A stretch of 9,264 bases of DNA, from positions 1-9,264 of the forward strand of contig JARXKO010000046.1 in the NCBI GenBank assembly GCA_030271595.1, written 5' to 3'. The notes under the pieces are model-generated. The model was not told the origin of the DNA. It saw nothing but the letters and a program-made list of their open reading frames with translations, and ran no database searches. This DNA comes from Pseudomonadota bacterium. GTDB lineage: Bacteria; Pseudomonadota; Alphaproteobacteria; Sphingomonadales; Sphingomonadaceae. Made by a program: the position numbers and the translations under genes. Of this stretch, positions 4,137 through 9,264 are shown piece by piece. Position 1 is the first letter of the stretch. Each line of letters begins with the position of its first letter.

Positions 4137-6722
4137 TTATTGGACAGCGTTCGTCGTTGGCAAGGCGTTCGTCGGCGGTGCGGTGACGGGCGGCGGGACC
4201 GCCGGGCGGGAAACGGGCCGCCGCTTGGGCGCCGTCGGGCGCTGATTGGGGTCGCCGCCAACTCCCTCGCTGTCGGTGCTTTCGTCGTTGCGGCGGTAGG
4301 ACCGGCTGGGCTCGGTCTGCGGCTGGAACGCCTCCCAGATGACCGACGGCTTGGGATCGTCGGCGGTCGGGAATACCCCGAACACGCGCTTGCCGCTGGC
4401 GCGATCGACGCGCACCCAGCGAATGCCTGGAGGCGCCACGAACGGGGTCTTGGGTTGCCCGAGCAAGGCGATCTTGGCCCATTGTTTGAAGATCGGTGCC
4501 GCGATCCGCCCGCCCTGGGCATAGCCACCCATCGACTTGGGCTGGTCATAGCCCATGTAGACACCGGCGACGATGTCGGGCGTGCCGCCGACAAACCACA
4601 CATTGGTCGGCCCGCTGGTTGTTCCGGTCTTGCCGAACAAGGGCCGGTCGAGATCGCGCAGCACCACGGCCGTGCCCCGCTGGATCACCCCTTCCATGAT
4701 GTGGACCATCTGGAACGCGGCCATCGGATCGACCAATTGCCGGGTCCGGCTGGGCGGGCGGGGCATTGCCTTGCCGTCCCAGTCGGGCGCATCGCAACTG
4801 CCCATCACCGCGCAGCGATTGTCGGTGCGGTAGATGACCTTGCCGTCGCGGTCCTGAACGAAATCGATCAGGCTTGGCTTCACCGAACTGCCGTGATTGG
4901 CGAGGATTGCGTAGGCGTTGACCAGCCGCGCCACGGTGGTTTCGCCAGCGCCGAGCGCGATCGACAGATAATTGGGGAAATCGCCGACCCCGAGCTTGTG
5001 CGCGGTGTCGATGACCTTGGGCATTCCGGTCTGGGTCGCGGCGCGCACGGTCATCAGGTTGCGCGATTGTTCGACCCCCCAGCGCATGGTGTGCGGGCCG
5101 GCATAGCTGCGGTCGAAATTGACGAAGCATTTATTGCCCAGGCCCGCGCCCTGCCAGACGCAGAACGGCGCATCGACGATGATCGTCGCCGGCGTCATCC
5201 CGTTTTCGAGCGCGGTAACATAGACGACCGGCTTGAACGCCGATCCCGGCTGGCGCATCGCCTGGGTCGCGCGGTTATAGCTTGAGCCGATCACGTCAAA
5301 GCCGCCCTGCATCGCGAGCACGCGTCCGGTATGGACTTCCTCGGCCAGCATCCCGCCGGAAATCTGCGGGATCGAGCGCAGCGCATATTGGCCCGGTGAA
5401 ACTTCCTTGACGATGATCACCATGCCCGGACGGAAATAGCCGAAGGCCGAGCCGCCGACCCCGCGCTTGGCCTGGGTGGCCGCCGAAGCCGCGATCGTGC
5501 CCTTGGCGCCGTTGGCGAAGCCGATCGTCGCCTGGCCGCCGTCCTTGGCCAGGATAACGGCCTTCTTCCAGTCGGGGAAACCGACCCCGACCGGCGCGCG
5601 GTCCAGTTCCGCGGCCCAATCCTGGTGGATGTCGAGCGACAATTCGGGATCGCGCCAGCCGCGCCCGCCATCGAAATTGGCGAGCCCTTCGCGCAGCGAC
5701 TGGGCGGCGGCGTCCTGCATCACCGGGTCCATCGACGAGCGCACCCACAAGCCGCCGCCGTAGAGGCTGTCGGCACCGTTATTGGTGTCCTCGCCGAAGC
5801 GCTTGATCAGCTGGCGGCGGACTTCTTCCATGAAATAGCCGCCCTGCTGACGGAATTTCTCATTGCTGCCGTAGCGGATCGCGCCCAGCGGAGCGGCCGC
5901 GGCCTGATGCCACTGGTCGTCGGTGATATAGCCATTGCGCGCCATTTCGCGGAGCACGTAATTGCGCCGGTTGAGCGCGCGTTCGGTCGCCCGTTCGGGG
6001 TCGTAATTGGCCGGCGCCTTGGGCAGGACCGCAAGATAGGCTGCTTCGGGCAAGGTCAGTTCGTTGACGTCCTTGTCGAAATAGGCGCGGCTTGCCGCCT
6101 GCACGCCATAGGCGTTGCGGCCGAGAAAGATCGAATTGAGGTAGAGCTCGAGGATCTGCTGCTTGCTCAGGGTTGATTCGAGGCGGAAGGCGAGGATCGC
6201 CTCGCGCACCTTGCGCCCGACCGAATAGCTCGAATCCTTGAGCAGATATTTGGCGACCTGCTGGGTGATTGTAGAGCCGCCCTTGGCGCGGCCGCCGGTG
6301 ACCGATTTGGTGGTGTAATCGAACACCGCGCCGAGGAGCCCGAGATAATCGATCCCGCCGTGAGTGAAAAAGGTCTTGTCCTCGGCCGAAATGAACGCGT
6401 GAACCACCAGCGGCGGGAATTCGTCATAGGCGAGATCGACCCGCCGCTCGCGCGCGAACGTCTGGACCGGGGTGCCGTCATAGCCGCGGACGTTGGTCGG
6501 CAACGGCGGCTGGTAGGCAAGCAAGCTTTCCGAGGACGGCAAACCGGCGGCGAAATAGATCCACACCGCCGCGAACAAGGCGAACAGGCCGACCCCCGTC
6601 CAGGTCACGCGCCGGACCCAGGATTTCTCCCAATAGGGATCGACCCGGTCATGCACGCGCTGATTGAACGCGAGCAACACGGGTAGGTGCCAGTTGAAGA
6701 AGGTCAGGCGTTCGGAACTCAT
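4137..6722 (-). CDS. mrcA: Penicillin-binding protein 1A, bifunctional peptidoglycan synthase
   Basis: 861 aa class A PBP that polymerises lipid II into glycan strands and cross-links them in the periplasm. N-terminal cytoplasmic tail (1-40), one transmembrane segment (about 41-61), GT51 glycosyltransferase with catalytic E114 in SAEDKTFFTHGG and the KGGSTITQQ motif at 148-155ff, an OB-like linker (about 385-455), then the transpeptidase with SxxK S494-K497 in QPGSAFKP, SRN at 553-555 and KTG at 698-700 in GKTGTTSG. The C-terminus (about 800-861) is Pro/Thr/Arg-rich and probably disordered. Four cysteines in the periplasmic part (521, 532, 637, 643) could form disulfides. It lies 53 bp after the amidase stop and 32 bp before prfB, all on one strand; the ATG has no clear SD, so translation may depend on upstream readthrough or other features. 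Family call is certain; the 1A subtype is the usual alphaproteobacterial assignment. Confidence 0.96.
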   Translation of the reverse strand: MSSERLTFFNWHLPVLLAFNQRVHDRVDPYWEKSWVRRVTWTGVGLFALFAAVWIYFAAGLPSSESLLAYQPPLPTNVRGYDGTPVQTFARERRVDLAYDEFPPLVVHAFISAEDKTFFTHGGIDYLGLLGAVFDYTTKSVTGGRAKGGSTITQQVAKYLLKDSSYSVGRKVREAILAFRLESTLSKQQILELYLNSIFLGRNAYGVQAASRAYFDKDVNELTLPEAAYLAVLPKAPANYDPERATERALNRRNYVLREMARNGYITDDQWHQAAAAPLGAIRYGSNEKFRQQGGYFMEEVRRQLIKRFGEDTNNGADSLYGGGLWVRSSMDPVMQDAAAQSLREGLANFDGGRGWRDPELSLDIHQDWAAELDRAPVGVGFPDWKKAVILAKDGGQATIGFANGAKGTIAASAATQAKRGVGGSAFGYFRPGMVIIVKEVSPGQYALRSIPQISGGMLAEEVHTGRVLAMQGGFDVIGSSYNRATQAMRQPGSAFKPVVYVTALENGMTPATIIVDAPFCVWQGAGLGNKCFVNFDRSYAGPHTMRWGVEQSRNLMTVRAATQTGMPKVIDTAHKLGVGDFPNYLSIALGAGETTVARLVNAYAILANHGSSVKPSLIDFVQDRDGKVIYRTDNRCAVMGSCDAPDWDGKAMPRPPSRTRQLVDPMAAFQMVHIMEGVIQRGTAVVLRDLDRPLFGKTGTTSGPTNVWFVGGTPDIVAGVYMGYDQPKSMGGYAQGGRIAAPIFKQWAKIALLGQPKTPFVAPPGIRWVRVDRASGKRVFGVFPTADDPKPSVIWEAFQPQTEPSRSYRRNDESTDSEGVGGDPNQRPTAPKRRPVSRPAVPPPVTAPPTNALPTTNAVQ

Positions 6723-6775
6723 GTGCCGGCAGCGTCTAGCGGGTTCTCGGCCACGCGGGAAGTTGGATATGACGC

Positions 6776-7675
6776 CTAACGGCGGCTGCGCGCGGCAACG
6801 TCGCTTTCGATGGCATCGGCCAACGCCAGAACCAGCGCATGGCGATGCCTGGGGTCGCGGAGCAGCGCTTCATCCGCTTCATTGCTGAGGTATCCGGCTT
6901 CGAACAGCACCGCTGGCGCATCGGCCCGGCGAAGGACGTGGAAGGCGGCGAAGCGGTGCGGCTGCGGGCGCAGATCGAAGCGGCCCGAGGCCTTTGCCAC
7001 AAGGCGGGTGGCAAGGTCGGCCGACGCCGTCATCTGCGAGCGCATGGCGAGGTCGGCGAGGATCGAGCGAACCGAATTGCTGTCGCCGCTGCCGATCGCG
7101 ACGCCGCGGTTCTGGACCGCCGCGAGCCGCGCCGATTCGGCGTCGGAGGCGACATCGGACAGCGAGTAGACACTGGCCCCGCGCGCCAGCGGATTGGCGG
7201 CGCTGTCCATGTGGACCGACACGAACAAGGCCGCGTTGAGGCGCCGGGCAACCGCGGCACGATCGTCGAGCGAAACGTAGACATCGGCATCGCGGGTCAT
7301 CGCCACCCGCACCCGGCCGCGCGCCACCAAAGCGTCGCGAAGCTCTCTGGCGGCGAGCAAAGTGAGATCCTTTTCGCGCGCCTGGCCCGACACCGACAAG
7401 GCGCCCGGATCGGCCCCGCCATGGCCAGCATCGATGACCACGATCGGTCTGCCCCGCGCCGCCGGGGCGCCGTAAACCCTGTCCTGCGCGAGCGGCGGCA
7501 AGCGCATGGTCGTGCCGCCGTTGGCCGAGACCGCGCCGATGCCCGCCACGAACGCGGCCAGCGCAAGACACGCTCCAGCCCCGGCAAGCGCCATGCCCGC
7601 GGTCGTGGTCCGGCGATTCAGTGCGATCTCCAAATCCTGCCCCCCAGGGGTCGGCCCAAGTGCTTGACCAACCAC
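6776..7675 (-). CDS. N-acetylmuramoyl-L-alanine amidase (AmiC-type, Amidase_3)
   Basis: Up to 299 aa from GTG 7675. It cleaves the amide bond between MurNAc and the stem peptide in the periplasm, used in cell separation and wall turnover. The zinc site is complete: H85 in VIDAGHGGADPG, E101 in AREKDLTL, H155 in FVSVHMDSA, and catalytic E259 in VLFEAGYLSN. An export signal runs through LNRRTTTAGMALAGAGACL to AVSANG, with likely cleavage near residue 51. There is no LysM or AMIN domain, so the enzyme is nearly a bare catalytic domain. The start is uncertain: GTG 7675 has no SD and sits beside a TATATT (7684-7679); TTG 7633, preceded by a G-rich tract, gives a more normal signal peptide with two arginines, while ATG 7594 would remove all positive charges. 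It is first in a row with mrcA, prfB and the methyltransferase, and divergent from rne. Confidence 0.94.
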   Translation of the reverse strand: MVGQALGPTPGGQDLEIALNRRTTTAGMALAGAGACLALAAFVAGIGAVSANGGTTMRLPPLAQDRVYGAPAARGRPIVVIDAGHGGADPGALSVSGQAREKDLTLLAARELRDALVARGRVRVAMTRDADVYVSLDDRAAVARRLNAALFVSVHMDSAANPLARGASVYSLSDVASDAESARLAAVQNRGVAIGSGDSNSVRSILADLAMRSQMTASADLATRLVAKASGRFDLRPQPHRFAAFHVLRRADAPAVLFEAGYLSNEADEALLRDPRHRHALVLALADAIESDVAARSRR

Positions 7676-7746
7676 TCGAATATATCACGCTCAAATGGTT
7701 AATGGACAATTATCCACGATTCGCGCCATTTCCTTGCGCGGTGCGG

Positions 7747-7775
7747 TTGTAAGGGGACACTTCGAGTGCTAACTC
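7747..7775 (+). promoter_or_regulatory. Candidate housekeeping promoter of rne
   Basis: TTGTAAG (7747-7753), a 14-nt spacer and GCTAACTC (7768-7775). The second box matches the Caulobacter housekeeping -10 consensus GCTANAWC at all but one position; the first matches TTGACGS only partly. The predicted start near 7782 would give a leader of about 270 nt. The -10 box overlaps a CGAGT/ACTCG inverted repeat. Confidence 0.35.
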
Positions 7776-7809
7776 GCCTGCGATCTTCGGCCTTCTCGCC
7801 GGAGCATGT

Positions 7810-7830
7810 GCGGACGGTGTGAAGGTCCGC
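7810..7830 (+). repeat. Inverted repeat in the rne leader
   Basis: GCGGAC (7810-7815) and GTCCGC (7825-7830) with a 9-nt spacer; the flanking T7809 and A7831 can extend it to 7 bp. There is no T-run after it, so it is not an intrinsic terminator. In RNA it would form a hairpin near the 5' end of the proposed rne leader. Confidence 0.4.
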
Positions 7831-8051
7831 AATTCCCGAGGTTGACGCTCGCATGACGCCACAAACTCCCCAACGCCGGACTATTCAGGCGATTGAGGGC
7901 ATGGGTACCGCGCACCGCCGCGGACTGGCGCCTGCAGCAGCAGCATATTCCGCCCATTTCGCCACCACCGGCCGACTAGCCGCCGGACTGGCCTCATTAT
8001 CCGCGCACCGCAGACCGACAACGATGCGATCGCGCGACCGGAGAAATTTCA

Positions 8052-9264
8052 ATGTCAATGCGCATGCTAATCGATGCGCGCCACCCGGAGGAAACCCGGG
8101 TCGCCGTCGTCAAGGGAAGCCGGATCGAGGAATTTGATTTCGAGTCCGCTGAGCACAAGCAGCTCAAAGGGAATATCTATCTCGCCAAGGTAACCAGAGT
8201 CGAACCGTCGCTGCAGGCGGCGTTCATCGACTATGGCGGAAACCGTCACGGGTTCCTCGCCTTCAGCGAAATCCATCCCGATTATTACCAGATTCCCAAG
8301 GCCGACCGCGACGCCTTGCTGCGCGAGGAGGCCGAGCACGCCGCTGAGGAAGAGCGGCTGCGCGCAGCCGAATACGATGCCGGCGGCGGCGCCGCTTACG
8401 ACGAAGAAGTGCATCACGATGAGGATCAGCCCGACGACCTCGACGATGATCGCGACCATTCCGAAGGCACCGCGACGACCGGCGAAGAGGGCAGCGGACC
8501 AAGCCGCTCCCCGGTCGACGAAAGCGCCGCAGACGAACTGCGCAAGAAGCGTCAGGGGCTGCGCCGCCGCTACAAGATTCAGGACGTCATCCAGCGCCGC
8601 CAGGTGCTGCTGGTCCAGGTGGTCAAGGAAGAGCGCGGCAATAAGGGCGCCGCACTGACGACCTACCTCAGCCTCGCCGGCCGCTATTGCGTGCTGATGC
8701 CCAACACCAGCCACGGCGGCGGGATTTCGCGCAAGATTTCCAACGATGCCGATCGCAAGCGCCTGAAGTCGATCATGGGCGACCTCAATCTGCCCAAGGT
8801 GATGGGGCTGATCGTTCGGACCGCCGGGCTGTCGCGCACCAAGTCCGAAATCAAGCGCGATTTCGACTATCTCGCGCGGCTGTGGGACGAAATTCGCGAA
8901 AAAACGCTCGGCAGCACCGCTCCCGCGCTGATCTACCGCGACAGCGACCTCATCAAGCGCGCCATCCGCGACCTCTATCACCGCGACATCGACGAAGTGA
9001 TCGTCGAGGGCGAAGACGGCTACCGGTCGGCGCGCAGCTTCATGAAGCTGCTGATGCCAAGCCATATGAAGCGGGTCAGCGAACACCGCGACACCACGCC
9101 CTTGTTCCAGCGCCACGGGGTCGAGGATCAATTGTCGGCGATGTACCAGCCGCTGGTTCAGCTGAAGTCGGGCGGTTATCTGGTCATCAATCCGACCGAA
9201 GCCTTGGTCTCGATCGACATCAACTCGGGCCGTTCGACGCGCGAGCATAATATCGAGCAGACCG
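8052..9264 (+). CDS. rne: Ribonuclease E (N-terminal catalytic part, cut by window edge)
   Basis: First 404 codons of RNase E, the endonuclease that initiates mRNA decay, processes rRNA and tRNA precursors and scaffolds the degradosome. The protein begins MSMRMLIDARHPEETRVAVV; GGAG at 8040-8043 lies 8 nt before ATG 8052, and two more in-frame ATGs follow (8058, 8064). The S1 domain (about 36-210) starts with GNIYLAKVTRVEPSLQAAFIDYG and is interrupted by an acidic, low-complexity insertion (about 85-168). The 5'-sensor residues R256-T257 in GLIVRTAG correspond to E. coli R169-T170. The first magnesium ligand D389 in VSIDINSGRST corresponds to E. coli D303; the second (D346), the zinc-link cysteines and the C-terminal scaffold lie off the right edge. 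It is divergent from the amidase operon. RNase E rather than RNase G is favoured by the long insertion and synteny; the missing C-terminus would settle it. Confidence 0.95.
   Translation, partial: MSMRMLIDARHPEETRVAVVKGSRIEEFDFESAEHKQLKGNIYLAKVTRVEPSLQAAFIDYGGNRHGFLAFSEIHPDYYQIPKADRDALLREEAEHAAEEERLRAAEYDAGGGAAYDEEVHHDEDQPDDLDDDRDHSEGTATTGEEGSGPSRSPVDESAADELRKKRQGLRRRYKIQDVIQRRQVLLVQVVKEERGNKGAALTTYLSLAGRYCVLMPNTSHGGGISRKISNDADRKRLKSIMGDLNLPKVMGLIVRTAGLSRTKSEIKRDFDYLARLWDEIREKTLGSTAPALIYRDSDLIKRAIRDLYHRDIDEVIVEGEDGYRSARSFMKLLMPSHMKRVSEHRDTTPLFQRHGVEDQLSAMYQPLVQLKSGGYLVINPTEALVSIDINSGRSTREHNIEQT

Larger units (their letters stand above)
7676..8051. other. Divergent intergenic region between the amidase gene and rne
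   Basis: 376 bases with no supported gene. The amidase side is AT-richer (7679-7720) and contains minus-strand TATATT at 7684-7679, a -10-like box with no good -35 at 17 bp. The rne side carries a candidate promoter at 7747-7775 and several small inverted repeats: CGAGT/ACTCG (7763-7776), GCGGAC/GTCCGC (7810-7830) and CCGGC/GCCGG (7968-7986). A plus-strand open frame from 7853 runs into rne, but it is Arg/Pro-rich and resembles no family. Confidence 0.5.

Noticed and set aside
3316..5285. Long plus-strand frames opposite prfB and mrcA
   Set aside because: Both strands of GC-rich genes stay open by codon bias; the minus-strand proteins carry all RF2 and PBP motifs.
7853..8137. 94-codon plus-strand frame overlapping the rne start as a leader peptide
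   Set aside because: GAGG is too far from its ATG, the composition looks random for GC-rich DNA, and it overlaps rne in another frame without a coupling arrangement.
8067..9248. 393-codon open frame antisense to rne
   Set aside because: It lies fully opposite a certain RNase E gene, has no family resemblance and arises from the high third-position GC of rne.
1..9264. tRNA, rRNA, insertion sequence, prophage, CRISPR or toxin-antitoxin cassette
   Set aside because: I saw no repeat-spacer pattern, transposase, integrase, attachment site or structured RNA gene on either strand.

Overview
This is a high-GC bacterial window that reads as chromosomal housekeeping DNA from an alphaproteobacterium, most likely a sphingomonad (Sphingomonadales). 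The reasons are the gene order rne <> amidase - mrcA - prfB, the SPY form of the RF2 anticodon-reading tripeptide, an entericidin of the short 46-residue alphaproteobacterial kind, a degenerate cold-shock-domain protein of a type I recall from sphingomonads, and a Caulobacter-like promoter candidate upstream of rne. The taxonomic call rests on recognition of protein families, not on a search.

Left part (1-1757): a rho-independent terminator for a gene lying off the left edge; a small, strongly diverged cold-shock-domain protein (minus strand) with a perfect inverted repeat in its leader; a 326-base stretch without a gene; an entericidin-type lipopeptide (minus, 46 aa, too short for most ORF listings) with its own terminator and a possible general-stress promoter; and thyA (minus), complete and with every catalytic residue in E. 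coli numbering.

Middle (1758-4104): a stand-alone RadC-type JAMM/MPN+ domain protein (plus), divergent from thyA and ending 3 bp from the stop of a convergent gene. That gene encodes a predicted lipoprotein carrying a class I SAM-methyltransferase fold, and its ATG lies inside the last codons of prfB (release factor 2).

Right part (4137-9264): mrcA (PBP1A, bifunctional peptidoglycan synthase) and an AmiC-type N-acetylmuramoyl-L-alanine amidase lie upstream of prfB on the same strand, giving a probable minus-strand operon amidase - mrcA - prfB - methyltransferase. Divergent from it is the first 404 codons of rne (RNase E, plus), cut by the window edge, with a roughly 270-nt leader if the promoter candidate is right.

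How they work together: amidase and PBP1A act on the same periplasmic polymer (cleavage and synthesis), prfB terminates translation, RNase E controls RNA turnover and thyA makes dTMP. No mobile element, CRISPR array, tRNA, rRNA or defence cassette is visible. I did not find a clearly new system. The items most worth a second look are the lipoprotein methyltransferase coupled to prfB, the solo RadC domain, the cold-shock protein that has lost its RNA-stacking aromatics, and the leaders of csp and rne.
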